Both the position numbers and the translations under genes were made by a program. A stretch of 64,000 bases of DNA from Bacteroidaceae bacterium (GTDB lineage: Bacteria; Bacteroidota; Bacteroidia; Bacteroidales; Bacteroidaceae), in contig JAFRTJ010000039.1 of the NCBI GenBank assembly GCA_017427185.1, positions 1-64,000 on the forward strand, written 5' to 3'. Shown one piece after another: positions 7,008 through 15,610 of the stretch; position 1 is the first letter of the stretch; every line of letters starts with the position of its first letter. Under the pieces are notes generated by a model. The model was given only the letters and a program-made list of their open reading frames with translations, ran no database searches and had not been told where the DNA came from.

Positions 7008-9074
7008 ATGAAACGTCTTTTCATCGCTTTTGGCTTCTTGTATTGTGTGGCTCTGTGGGCAGGAGCCTTTCGTCCTGTTCGAGTCAGTTGCATAGGCAAC
7101 AGCATCACTTACGGCTCAGGTCTTCAGAATCCTGCTGAGGATTCATATCCTGTCCAGTTGCAGAGGTTGTTGGGACCAGAATATGAGGTGGGTCAATTTG
7201 GTAAGCCTGGTGCCACGCTGCTGCGCCGTGCCTTCCGTCCTTATTTCGACCAAGTGGAGTTCCGCCAAGCGATGGACTTTCATGGCGATATCGCTGTCAT
7301 CCATCTGGGCATCAACGATACGGACCCTCGTGCCTGGCCCAATTACAGGGACGAGTTCATCCCAGACTATTGTGCTCTCATCGATTCAGTTCGAAAGTCG
7401 AACCCCAAATGCCGCGTGATAATGGCGCGGCTCACTCCACTCTCTGACCGCCATCATCGATTCTTAAGCGGTACGCGCGACTGGCACAGGGAAATCCAGC
7501 AGGCTATCGAACTGGTGGCTCAGCGGAAGGGTTGCGAGCTCATGTCCTTCTACGAGCCTCTGCATCATCGACCTGAACTGTTCCCTGACGGAATTCATCC
7601 CAATCGCGAGGGCTACGGGTTGATGGCTCGACTGGTTTATAGTGCCATCACAGGTGACTATGGGGGGCTGCAGCTTCCTTATTACTATGGCAGCGGTATG
7701 GTGTTGCCTCACCACCGTCTGTTCCTGCTGGAGGGACTTGCCAATCAAGGTGATGAGGTGACGGTCCGCATCAATGGACAGCGGCATCATGCGAAGGCAG
7801 GGAAGGACGGAAAATGGGCAGTCACTATCCAGCCTTTGCCTACAGGAGGTCCCTATACCCTGACGGTAAGCACGAAGGGACAGAAGAGAGTGATCGAGGA
7901 CATACTGGCTGGCGAGCTGTGGCTCTGCTCAGGTCAGTCGAATATGGAGTTTCAGTTGCAGCAATGTTTGACTGGAAACGAAGACATTCCCCAGTCCCTC
8001 AACCCCAATCTGCGGCTGCTCAATCTGGAAGCGCGCTGGCGAACGAACGATGTGGAATGGTCAGCCTCAGCGCTGGATAGCATCAACCGTTTGCTCTATT
8101 TCACAGACCCCGTCTGGCGAGTCTGCTCACCAGAAAGCTCTCCTCGTTTCAGCGCTATCGGCTACTACTTTGCCCGCGAGTTGCAGGACAGCCTCCATTG
8201 TCCCATTGGAATCATCAACAACGCTGTGGGCGGCAGTCCTGCTGAAGCATGGATCGATCGGACTACGCTCGAGAATCAGTTTCCTGAGATTCTGCGCGAC
8301 TGGACCCACAATGACTTCATCCAGGATTGGGTGCGAGGACGAGCAGAGCGCAATATGGGCAGCAGTCATCAACCTCTGCAGCGTCACCCTTATCAGCCGT
8401 GCTATCTTTACGAATCCAGTATACGATTGCTCAAGAATCTCCCCATCACAGGAGTCATCTGGTATCAGGGCGAGAGCAATGCCCACAACAAGGATGCCCA
8501 CGAGCGGCTCTTCCCTCTACTCGTGGAAAGTTGGCGCAAAGCGTGGAACGACGAAGGGTTGCCCTTTTACTACGTCCAGCTCTCCAGCTTGAACCGTCCC
8601 TCTTGGACGTGGTTCCGCGACTCACAGCGCAGGCTCCTGAATACCCTGCCAAACATGGGAATGGCTGTCAGCAGCGATTTGGGCGACTCACTCGATGTTC
8701 ACCCACGCTCGAAGCAACCTGTTGGCCACCGCTTGGCTGTCTGGGCGCTCCACAATGAGTATGGTTACAAAGACGTGGTTCCCTCAGGTCCCTTGTTGCG
8801 CTCTGTGGAATATGAAGGGAATACCGCTCTGGTCAGCTTCGATTATGCAGAAGGTCTCCATAGCAGCGATGGGCAGTCTCTTCGCACGTTTGAAATAGCA
8901 GAATATGAGGGCGAATACTATCCAGCTGAGGCTGAGATTGTGGGGAATCAGGTCAAACTTACAGCAAAACAGGTGAAGCATCCTCGACTGGTGCGATATG
9001 GTTGGCAGCCCTTCACTCGTGCCAATCTGGTGAATGGAGCCAACTTGCCTGCATCCACCTTCAGGAGTGAGTAG
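7008..9074 (+). CDS. Secreted SGNH hydrolase / sialate O-acetylesterase two-domain protein
   Basis: The start at 7008 gives 688 residues with a signal peptide (MKRLFIAFGFLYCVALWAGA). The N-terminal domain is an SGNH/GDSL esterase: GNSIT (S32), GINDTD (N103) and DGIHPN (D194, H197). After a short beta-rich linker the second domain is of the sialate O-acetylesterase type, with LCSGQSNMEF (S311) and GVIWYQGESN. Both domains keep their catalytic serines, so this is a two-headed carbohydrate esterase, probably removing acetyl groups from host or plant glycans in the periplasm or at the surface. The acetylated sugar cannot be told. No glycosidase is adjacent. Confidence 0.85.
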   Translation: MKRLFIAFGFLYCVALWAGAFRPVRVSCIGNSITYGSGLQNPAEDSYPVQLQRLLGPEYEVGQFGKPGATLLRRAFRPYFDQVEFRQAMDFHGDIAVIHLGINDTDPRAWPNYRDEFIPDYCALIDSVRKSNPKCRVIMARLTPLSDRHHRFLSGTRDWHREIQQAIELVAQRKGCELMSFYEPLHHRPELFPDGIHPNREGYGLMARLVYSAITGDYGGLQLPYYYGSGMVLPHHRLFLLEGLANQGDEVTVRINGQRHHAKAGKDGKWAVTIQPLPTGGPYTLTVSTKGQKRVIEDILAGELWLCSGQSNMEFQLQQCLTGNEDIPQSLNPNLRLLNLEARWRTNDVEWSASALDSINRLLYFTDPVWRVCSPESSPRFSAIGYYFARELQDSLHCPIGIINNAVGGSPAEAWIDRTTLENQFPEILRDWTHNDFIQDWVRGRAERNMGSSHQPLQRHPYQPCYLYESSIRLLKNLPITGVIWYQGESNAHNKDAHERLFPLLVESWRKAWNDEGLPFYYVQLSSLNRPSWTWFRDSQRRLLNTLPNMGMAVSSDLGDSLDVHPRSKQPVGHRLAVWALHNEYGYKDVVPSGPLLRSVEYEGNTALVSFDYAEGLHSSDGQSLRTFEIAEYEGEYYPAEAEIVGNQVKLTAKQVKHPRLVRYGWQPFTRANLVNGANLPASTFRSE

Positions 9075-9080
9075 AAACAA

Positions 9081-9111
9081 GAGAGGCTGCCTCATTTGGT
9101 AGCAGCCTCTC
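9081..9111. terminator. Bidirectional terminator between convergent genes
   Basis: GAGAGGCTGC (9081-9090) pairs perfectly with GCAGCCTCTC (9102-9111) across an 11-nt loop. It lies between the esterase gene ending at 9074 and the convergent lipoprotein gene ending at 9137. Confidence 0.8.
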
Positions 9112-9136
9112 CTTTGGTTTGAAAAGTCAATGATAA

Positions 9137-9748
9137 TCAGAGACCCAGCTTCTTCTTAGCAGCGTCAGCAGCCTTGTCGATTTGTTCTCCAGCCTTAGCC
9201 TTGCCAGCCTCTACGGCAGCATCAGCAGCATTCTCAACAGCCTCTGCACCTGCTTCAGCACCTGCTTCAGCAGCAGCGGGCAGGTTGGAAATAGTGCTAA
9301 CGATGTTGTCAACCTTTACAGCTGCAGCATCCAACTTCTCCTTGTTGGTGTCGATAAACTCCTTGATGGCAGCACCCACCTTTTGAGCCTCTTCAACCTT
9401 GCCTTCCTTTAGGAGAGCCTCAATCTTCTCGCCAGCCTCAGTCAAAGCAGCGCTGATACCTTCTGCATCGCCAGCTTCCAGCTTCTCACCCAGAGCCTTG
9501 AGGGGACATTCGCCACACTCCTTTTCGCAGGGCTTTTCGCATTCTTTCTCACAACCCTCAGCACACTTGCATTCCTGGCATTCGCAGGGGTCGCATTTGC
9601 AGGTACCACCCTCCTCGCATTCGCAAGGATCGCACTTGCACTCCTCGCAAGCGCATGATTTCTCACACTCAGCTTTGTTGCTCTTGCAGTTGCAAGAAAC
9701 GAAGGTAATGGCTGCTACAGCCATAGCCAATGTAAATAATTTTCTCAT
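9137..9748 (-). CDS. Cysteine-cluster lipoprotein with Ala-rich helical C-terminus
   Basis: This 203-residue protein belongs to no family I recognise. The signal sequence ends in FVSC, making C19 a likely lipidation site. Residues 19-81 hold 20 cysteines, mostly in acidic repeats such as CKCDPCEC, CEECKCDPCEC and CEKECEKPCEKEC, which looks metallothionein-like. From about residue 82 it switches to Ala/Glu/Lys-rich amphipathic helix with near-repeats (AEAGAEAGAEAVENAADAAVEAGKA) resembling apolipoprotein or LEA-like helices. Metal binding at the cell surface or in the periplasm is inference from the cysteine spacing. No metal-responsive regulator or transporter is next to it. Confidence 0.75.
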   Translation of the reverse strand: MRKLFTLAMAVAAITFVSCNCKSNKAECEKSCACEECKCDPCECEEGGTCKCDPCECQECKCAEGCEKECEKPCEKECGECPLKALGEKLEAGDAEGISAALTEAGEKIEALLKEGKVEEAQKVGAAIKEFIDTNKEKLDAAAVKVDNIVSTISNLPAAAEAGAEAGAEAVENAADAAVEAGKAKAGEQIDKAADAAKKKLGL

Positions 9749-9836
9749 TGCTTTTTTAAATTAAAAAATAGTTAGTGAATATGTTGATTATAATAAGTTG
9801 TTGTCCTGTGTTTATATACTTTTCAACCTCTCTCTC

Positions 9837-10475
9837 TTAAAACTTATGACGGAAACCAACGAGGATGGATCCCTGTTCTCCTATCAGGCTGAGCTCGAGG
9901 AACCCACGCAGGTTGTTGCTTCCTGCCTCGATACCAAGGAGGGATGCTTGCCAGGAGAAAACGAAATCAGAATCAGATATTTTTGTGCCGTCATTGTATG
10001 TATGCTTGTCATTGAAGAAGGTCCCACCCAAGCCCAGTTTAGAATACATTCCGAAGTGTGGGCGACGCAGCCAGTCGGCCTTGATGGCAGGCAGGAGTGT
10101 GAAATAGTTGAGACGGGAAGTGCCTTCCTTTGTTGGTGGGGTGGATAAGTCTGACATTATGTCTTTGCCTTGTGTGGCATAGATGCCGATACCGCCTATT
10201 CCCAACCATTTGTTGACATGATAGAAGTATTCAGCACCAATGGGACCTATGAACTTCTCGTGGTCGAAATATCCACGTGAACCTGTAACCATGATGGCTA
10301 TTATGTCTTCGTAGAATGATATGACTTGCGAGTTGGAATAGACGCCATAGCTGATAGCTATCTCATTACGATTTTCGTAATCTACTTGCTTGTCGTTAAT
10401 TTTGGCGTTGGCAACAGAGCTGATACCAAATGATGCCACAAGCATGGTGGCAAGGAACAAAATCTTTCTCATCAT
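9837..10475 (-). CDS. Outer-membrane beta-barrel protein, function unknown
   Basis: The start at 10475 gives 212 residues with a signal peptide (MRKILFLATMLVASFGISSVANA). An equally possible start lies one codon later, and the longer reading to 10613 runs across the -7 box at 10508. The mature part has alternating polar/hydrophobic strands and Gly-rich stretches (GIGGIGIYATQG, KLGLGGTFF), and it ends ILVGFRHKF with the terminal Phe usual for BAM-inserted proteins. It resembles small 8-10-strand porin-like or OmpW-like barrels. Its role is unknown. It is followed on the minus strand, after 88 nt, by the cysteine-cluster lipoprotein gene. Confidence 0.75.
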   Translation of the reverse strand: MMRKILFLATMLVASFGISSVANAKINDKQVDYENRNEIAISYGVYSNSQVISFYEDIIAIMVTGSRGYFDHEKFIGPIGAEYFYHVNKWLGIGGIGIYATQGKDIMSDLSTPPTKEGTSRLNYFTLLPAIKADWLRRPHFGMYSKLGLGGTFFNDKHTYNDGTKISDSDFVFSWQASLLGIEAGSNNLRGFLELSLIGEQGSILVGFRHKF

Positions 10476-10507
10476 TTTTTCAATCATTATAATAATGATA
10501 TCGGGCG

Positions 10508-10515
10508 CAAAGGTA
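10508..10515 (-). promoter_or_regulatory. Promoter -7 box of the outer-membrane barrel gene
   Basis: TACCTTTG on the minus strand lies about 33 nt upstream of the start at 10475. It is back to back with the plus-strand box at 10561. Confidence 0.6.
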
Positions 10516-10560
10516 TGACAAATATTTGATAAATGTGTCATCTCAGGTCTTTTTTTTGTG

Positions 10561-10568
10561 TATCTTTG
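10561..10568 (+). promoter_or_regulatory. Promoter -7 box of phosphoesterase gene 1
   Basis: TATCTTTG lies about 22 nt before the ATG at 10590. The -33 region (TGTG at 10534-10537) is a poor match. Confidence 0.6.
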
Positions 10569-10589
10569 CAGAAGAAAAGCTCTCAAGAC

Positions 10590-11480
10590 ATGAAAAGACG
10601 TACCTTTATACAATGTCTCTCAGGCGGAATGCTGTGGTCAGCCACTTTGCCTTTGCAGTCTTCCTCCATTCGCCCATTGCGTTTTGGGTTGGTTACTGAC
10701 CTTCACTATGCAGAGAAGGACGTGTCCATCAACCGCTATTATCGCCAGTCGATACGCAAGTTGCAGGATGCTGTCCGCGAATTCAACCGTCAGAAGCTGG
10801 ATTTCGTTGTGGAACTGGGCGACTTCAAAGACATGGATGCCAACCACGATGCTGCAACTGCCCTGCGTTTCCTCGATGACATAGAGGCTGAGCTACAGCA
10901 GTTCAGGGGTAAGGTCTATCATGTGTTGGGCAACCACGATATGGATTGCATCTCGAAGGAAGATTTCATGAAGCACACCACGAACCCAGGGAAGGCCAAT
11001 GGTCGCAGTTACTATTCGTTCACCACAAAGGGAGTGAGGTTTATTGTGCTCGATGCGAACTTCAACGAGGACAGGACACCTTATTGCAAGGGAAACTTCG
11101 AGTGGCAGAAAGCCTACATTCCGCAGGAGGAAATCGACTGGTTGCGTCGTGAGTTGCAACACGTTGACAAGCCCATCATAACACTTTGTCACCAGCTCCT
11201 TGACAGGTTCTCAAACGTGGAGAAAAGCGTCTGTGTGGGCAACGCTGATGAAGTGGTGAAGTTGCTGGAGGAGAACGGACACGTGATGGCTGTCATCCAG
11301 GGGCATCACCACACAGGTCACTACAGCCAACGCAACGGCATCCATTACTGGACGATGAAGGCGATGATAGAGAGCGAGTACCCTCAGCACAACAGCTTTG
11401 CCGTCGTCAGCATAGACCCCAAGGGTGTGATAAGCGTCGAAGGGTTTGCTGATTGCGAGAGTCGTGAAATGAGGCGTTGA
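10590..11480 (+). CDS. Exported calcineurin-like metallophosphoesterase 1
   Basis: This 296-residue protein begins MKRRTFIQCLSGG, a twin-arginine-like export signal. The dimetal phosphoesterase motifs are all present in order: TDLHY (D-x-H), ELGDFKD (GD), LGNHDMD (GNHD), CHQ and the C-terminal GHHHTGH. The fold hydrolyses phosphomonoesters or diesters; with export, nucleotide or glycerophosphodiester scavenging is plausible, but the substrate is unknown. The start at 10590 keeps the RR signal and sits just after the -7 box at 10561. A second, larger phosphoesterase with its own promoter follows 126 nt downstream. Confidence 0.85.
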   Translation: MKRRTFIQCLSGGMLWSATLPLQSSSIRPLRFGLVTDLHYAEKDVSINRYYRQSIRKLQDAVREFNRQKLDFVVELGDFKDMDANHDAATALRFLDDIEAELQQFRGKVYHVLGNHDMDCISKEDFMKHTTNPGKANGRSYYSFTTKGVRFIVLDANFNEDRTPYCKGNFEWQKAYIPQEEIDWLRRELQHVDKPIITLCHQLLDRFSNVEKSVCVGNADEVVKLLEENGHVMAVIQGHHHTGHYSQRNGIHYWTMKAMIESEYPQHNSFAVVSIDPKGVISVEGFADCESREMRR

Positions 11481-11533
11481 CAGCCGTTCTTCCCTTGAAA
11501 TCCTGACGAGACATCGAAATCCACTCTTTCCCA

Positions 11534-11565
11534 TTTGTTTGTTTCGCAGGAAAGTTATAACTTTG
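11534..11565 (+). promoter_or_regulatory. Promoter of phosphoesterase gene 2
   Basis: TTTG (11534-11537), a 20-nt spacer, then TAACTTTG (11558-11565) form a complete Bacteroidetes promoter about 42 nt before the ATG at 11607. Confidence 0.8.
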
Positions 11566-11606
11566 TGAAGAAAAAACATTGTTTTGACCTAAAACAGAAC
11601 AGAAAG

Positions 11607-13385
11607 ATGAAGAAAACGATTCTCTTCCTTCTCATAATAGGATGCTCTGCAACGATGATGGCGCAGAACGTGCAGGGATATGTGCGATGCGGCACAGCGA
11701 AGGTGGCAGGTGTGGCTATCTCTGATGGCGACACGGTGGTGGTGACTGACAGCGATGGACACTATGCCTTTGAATCCAAGAAACGCAATGGATACGTTTT
11801 CTGTTCTATACCTAGAGGATATGAGGCGACGATGGCTGACGGTTTTCGCCCCCAGTTCTGGCAAGCTTTCAGGTTTCCCACCAATACAGCTCTCTCTGAA
11901 TACATCAATTTCACATTAAGAGCGGTCCAGAATGATGCCTATACACTTATCATTGGAGCCGATTCCCATTTGGCCAATCGCACCAGCGACCTCAGCCAAT
12001 TCAAGAATGGATACATAGAGCGCATTCGAGAGGAAAAGGAGGCATCGCCAGGTCGAATCTATTCGATGATTTTGGGTGATTTGACATGGGATGCATACTG
12101 GTATGCACGTGACTATGGCCTGCAGGATTTCTTCAACACGTGCAAAGAATACAAATATTCTGTGCCACTCTTTCCTGTCATTGGAAATCACGATAATGAC
12201 GCCGCTGTGCCCGCTGGCAAGGAGTGCGATTTTCTGGCCTCTGCCCCTTGGCGCAAGATTGTTTGCCCCAACTATTATTCTTTCAATCTTGGTCGTGTAC
12301 ACTACGTTGTGCTTGATGACATTTATTACAAGAACGAGGATACGGGAGAATCATACAACAAAGGTGTTGTAGGATCGCGCAATTATGACTCATACATCAC
12401 ACAAGACCAGATTAATTGGCTTAAGCAAGATATCGCTTTGGTAAACCCTGACGAGCCACTCGTCATTGCCCTCCACATTCCAGTTTGGCGTGTACGGCAA
12501 AACAACACATTCGAAACTTATTCCAATTTGAAAGAGAACCAATCCGAACAAATTGCAGAGATGCTGAAAGACTTCAAACAGGTACACATCATCACAGGAC
12601 ACACCCACTACAACGTGAACGCTCATCCCCTTAAATACCCCAACATCATGGAGCATAACATAGCAGCTATTTGTGCCACATGGTGGTGGACGGGAAAACT
12701 CACCAACCATCAAGTCTGCAAGGATGGGTCGCCAGGAGGATACTCTCTGTGGAACGTCAATGGAGACAAGTTGAAGTGGCGGTATCATTCGATAGAAAAG
12801 AACGGGAATCTGCAGATGCGTATTTATGACATGAACACAGTAAAGGAATATTTCGCAACAAATGACGTGGCCCTGAAGATGCATGCAGCTTACCCCTCGC
12901 GTACTCAATATGCAGATTTCGGTCGCAACTGCATCATGGTAAACGTTTTCGCATACGACAACGACTGGAAGGTGGAAGCTTTCGAAGGCACCCATAAACG
13001 TTCCGTCACACGTATTGTGACAGAAGATCCCTTCCACACCATCGCTTATGACATTCCACGCTTCAAGGATGTAGGTAGCTACACAGCTGATTTCTCCACA
13101 GGGAAAACCACTCATCTTTTCCGTTTTTCTACAACCTCAAGCACCACACCAGTTACCGTGCGGGTTACAGATTCCTTTGGCAACGTTTACACTCAAACAA
13201 TCCAACGGCCTCATCCTTTCAATCTCGAAATGGAAACTCTGCAAACCAACGATGATCCCACAGGCATCACTCCAGTCTTCCTACCACAGGGGGAAGGGCA
13301 AACCTATGATATCAGCGGAAGACATATCACCTCGCAACGCAAGGGTATATTCATTAAAAATGGCCGTAAATACCTCAGCAGGTAA
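11607..13385 (+). CDS. Secreted calcineurin-like phosphoesterase with N- and C-terminal accessory domains
   Basis: This 592-residue protein has a signal peptide (MKKTILFLLIIGCSATMMAQ). About 90 residues of Ig/transthyretin-like sheet follow (QGYVRCGTAKVAGVAI, then DSDGHYAF), as in the MetallophosN domain. The catalytic core then shows IIGADSHL, MILGDLTWD, VIGNHDND, ALHIPVW and ITGHTHYN. A C-terminal beta domain (MetallophosC-like) follows. The last 25 or so residues (YDISGRHITSQRKGIFIKNG) look like a Prevotella-type type IX secretion sorting tail. Surface display and organic phosphate hydrolysis are inferred. Confidence 0.85.
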   Translation: MKKTILFLLIIGCSATMMAQNVQGYVRCGTAKVAGVAISDGDTVVVTDSDGHYAFESKKRNGYVFCSIPRGYEATMADGFRPQFWQAFRFPTNTALSEYINFTLRAVQNDAYTLIIGADSHLANRTSDLSQFKNGYIERIREEKEASPGRIYSMILGDLTWDAYWYARDYGLQDFFNTCKEYKYSVPLFPVIGNHDNDAAVPAGKECDFLASAPWRKIVCPNYYSFNLGRVHYVVLDDIYYKNEDTGESYNKGVVGSRNYDSYITQDQINWLKQDIALVNPDEPLVIALHIPVWRVRQNNTFETYSNLKENQSEQIAEMLKDFKQVHIITGHTHYNVNAHPLKYPNIMEHNIAAICATWWWTGKLTNHQVCKDGSPGGYSLWNVNGDKLKWRYHSIEKNGNLQMRIYDMNTVKEYFATNDVALKMHAAYPSRTQYADFGRNCIMVNVFAYDNDWKVEAFEGTHKRSVTRIVTEDPFHTIAYDIPRFKDVGSYTADFSTGKTTHLFRFSTTSSTTPVTVRVTDSFGNVYTQTIQRPHPFNLEMETLQTNDDPTGITPVFLPQGEGQTYDISGRHITSQRKGIFIKNGRKYLSR

Positions 13386-13469
13386 TCATTTCTTTATAGG
13401 CGAAAGGTCCAGCAGGAGGTGTTGGCTTCTTGTGGAATGTTTCAAGAAAGATTGTAGTTCTCGTTATGT

Positions 13470-13495
13470 CAGAAAGACAAAAGGTTATCTTTCTG
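13470..13495. terminator. Hairpin between convergent genes
   Basis: CAGAAAGA (13470-13477) pairs with TCTTTCTG (13488-13495) around a 10-nt loop. The right arm overlaps the last codons of the convergent kinase-AraC gene. There is no strong T-run, so termination is only possible. Confidence 0.3.
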
Positions 13496-14552
13496 CCCGA
13501 TAAGTTGTTGGGGAACATCCTTTCTTGGCTTTGAAGAACTTTGCGAAGGCTATTTGCGAGGAGAATCCCAGTTGAAAAGATATTTGCTGTATAGTGAGTG
13601 AAGTGGTAGCAAGGAGTTGCTCACATTGGTGAAGCAGGTAATCATCGATAATCTGTTTAGGAGAGCGTCCGCATACGTCACTTGTTATCTGCGAGAGATA
13701 ACGTGTGGAGATAGATAGCCGGGTGGCGTAAAAAGTGACATCGTGTGCAGAAGCGTAGTGTTGCGAAAGGAGCGACAAGAATTGATTGTAAAGGATGTGT
13801 GGTTGCAAGGAAGTAGATTGTGAAGAAGCGTAAACCACTTGGCTATGCATGTAATTGTGGGCATTAGAGATGGCGACAGGTATCTCGTCAGCCTGTGCCA
13901 GACGTGCTGCAATGGCTGTTGAGAGTGCTCCTCCTATCCCATGACGTTGCCATCCCTCTATGTTGACGGATGAGAAAAATTGCTGGCACCCTGGGCCTGA
14001 GAGAAGTGCACGGATATGTCCCTGAGCGAAGGTTCCTCCGCGGAGGAGCACCCATTGGGGACCCATCTCTCGAAGAAGTGTAGTGGCTGCCCTCATGTCG
14101 TCATCTGTACAGATGCGGCGCCCCAGCATAATTTCAGCATCTGTGCATTTGATGACGAGTACTTTGCATACGGGTAACAGGTGGTTAATGTAGGCCTGAA
14201 TGGAATCGTTGGACATGAGGGTTCCCCCGTGTGAATCCAAAATAACAGGCGAGCAAACGACATTGCTGCATCCAACTATCTCTTTGCTGATAGCATTGAT
14301 TGTTTCTGCGTCATCCATCATTCCCACTTTGACGGCTTGTGGTCGCAACTCCTCATAAACAGTTCTAACTTGACCTAGAACGAGAGAGGGAGGGAGCTGG
14401 TGAATACAGCTGATACCCTTAGAATTCTGTACTGTTACGGCTGTGATTGCCGTGACGGCATAGCATCCTAAATCCTTAATGGTTCGGATATCGGCTTGTA
14501 TGCCAGCGTGTCCCATGCTGTCTGAACCGTTTATGCAAAGTATTGAATTCAT
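13485..14552 (-). CDS. ThiD-like pseudokinase fused to AraC-type DNA-binding domain
   Basis: The start at 14552 gives 355 residues. Residues 1-250 follow the ThiD/pyridoxal-kinase (ribokinase-like) fold: INGSDSMGHAGIQADIRT, AITAVTVQNSKGI, VKVGMMDDAE. Key catalytic positions are altered. The usual GTGC/GTGD anion-hole motif reads GIGG (205-208), with Gly in place of the Cys/Asp base, and the usual DPV reads SPV (101-103). Residues 262-355 are an AraC helix-turn-helix pair (IQQISFQLGFSSQIAFAKFFK). The gene is divergent from pdxS-pdxT across a 185-nt intergenic region. A B6-vitamer or pyrimidine-sensing regulator of pdxST is the natural inference; a working HMP kinase is less likely. Confidence 0.85.
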   Translation of the reverse strand: MNSILCINGSDSMGHAGIQADIRTIKDLGCYAVTAITAVTVQNSKGISCIHQLPPSLVLGQVRTVYEELRPQAVKVGMMDDAETINAISKEIVGCSNVVCSPVILDSHGGTLMSNDSIQAYINHLLPVCKVLVIKCTDAEIMLGRRICTDDDMRAATTLLREMGPQWVLLRGGTFAQGHIRALLSGPGCQQFFSSVNIEGWQRHGIGGALSTAIAARLAQADEIPVAISNAHNYMHSQVVYASSQSTSLQPHILYNQFLSLLSQHYASAHDVTFYATRLSISTRYLSQITSDVCGRSPKQIIDDYLLHQCEQLLATTSLTIQQISFQLGFSSQIAFAKFFKAKKGCSPTTYRAER

Positions 14553-14574
14553 GTCTGACACATTTTCTTGTTTG

Positions 14575-14606
14575 CAAAGGTAAGGCAAATGGATGATTTA
14601 TCCAAA
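14575..14606 (-). promoter_or_regulatory. Promoter of the pseudokinase-AraC gene
   Basis: On the minus strand TTTG (14603-14606), a 20-nt spacer and TACCTTTG (14575-14582) form a complete promoter. It fires away from the pdxS promoter, leaving about 90 nt between the two for operators. Confidence 0.8.
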
Positions 14607-14696
14607 TGGGTATTCCGATTTTTGCAACATTACTTCTTTGTAAGGAAAGCTTTGCCATAACGGAAGACAGTTGTTTCATGTACTCTTTCTTTCCCA

Positions 14697-14704
14697 TACT
14701 TTTG
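14697..14704 (+). promoter_or_regulatory. pdxST promoter -7 box
   Basis: TACTTTTG lies 33 nt before the pdxS ATG. TTG at 14671-14673 is 23 nt away rather than the usual 20. Such a weak -33 match would fit an activator-dependent promoter. Confidence 0.6.
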
Positions 14705-14737
14705 CAGAAAAATAGCTAACGTAAAAGAATTGAGAAA

Positions 14738-15610
14738 ATGGAAGACAGAACACAGTTGAACCGCAATTTAGCTCAGATGCTGAAAGGCGGTGTGATTATG
14801 GACGTGACGACTCCTGAGCAGGCTCGCATAGCTGAAAAAGCAGGAGCGTGTGCAGTAATGGCATTAGAGCGGATTCCTGCTGATATACGTGCTGCTGGGG
14901 GTGTGAGTCGTATGAGTGACCCAAAGATGATTCGAGGCATTCAGGAGGCCGTAACGATTCCTGTGATGGCCAAGTGCCGCATTGGTCACTTTGCTGAGGC
15001 ACAGATATTGGAAGCAATAGAGATTGATTACATCGATGAGAGCGAGGTGTTGTCACCTGCTGATGACCTCTATCATATTGATAAGCGAAGGTTTAGGGTG
15101 CCTTTCGTCTGTGGAGCAAAGAATCTTGGCGAAGCGTTGCGCCGCATCAACGAAGGAGCCACCATGATTCGTACAAAAGGAGAGCCAGGCACAGGTGACA
15201 TTATCCAAGCAGTCAGACACATGCGGATGATGCAAAGTGAGATTCGACGTTTGACAAGCATGAATGAAGACGAGCTGTATGAGGCTGCAAAAGAGCTTCG
15301 TGTCCCATATAATCTTGTGCTGTTTGTCCATGAGAACGGCAAGTTGCCTGTAGTGAATTTTGCTGCGGGTGGTATAGCAACCCCAGCCGATGCTGCCTTG
15401 ATGATGCAACTGGGGGCAGAGGGAGTCTTTGTGGGGAGTGGCATTTTCAAGAGTGGCAACCCTGCAAAGCGTGCCCAGGCGATAGTGAAAGCCGTTACCA
15501 ATTATAACAATCCAAAAATGTTGGCAGAACTAAGCGAAGACTTGGGCGAAGCGATGGTTGGCATCAACGAACAGGAGATAGAATTGATAATGTCGGAACG
15601 AGGGCAATGA
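14738..15610 (+). CDS. pdxS: Pyridoxal 5'-phosphate synthase, synthase subunit PdxS
   Basis: This 290-residue (beta/alpha)8 enzyme condenses ribose 5-phosphate, glyceraldehyde 3-phosphate and ammonia into PLP. Family landmarks are [17 protein letters not shown] (D22), [29 protein letters not shown] (substrate lysine K79) and TKGEPGTGD (second lysine). Length and motifs are complete. It overlaps pdxT by 4 nt (ATGA), so the subunits are co-translated. The divergent pseudokinase-AraC gene is the obvious candidate regulator. Confidence 0.97.
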   Translation: MEDRTQLNRNLAQMLKGGVIMDVTTPEQARIAEKAGACAVMALERIPADIRAAGGVSRMSDPKMIRGIQEAVTIPVMAKCRIGHFAEAQILEAIEIDYIDESEVLSPADDLYHIDKRRFRVPFVCGAKNLGEALRRINEGATMIRTKGEPGTGDIIQAVRHMRMMQSEIRRLTSMNEDELYEAAKELRVPYNLVLFVHENGKLPVVNFAAGGIATPADAALMMQLGAEGVFVGSGIFKSGNPAKRAQAIVKAVTNYNNPKMLAELSEDLGEAMVGINEQEIELIMSERGQ

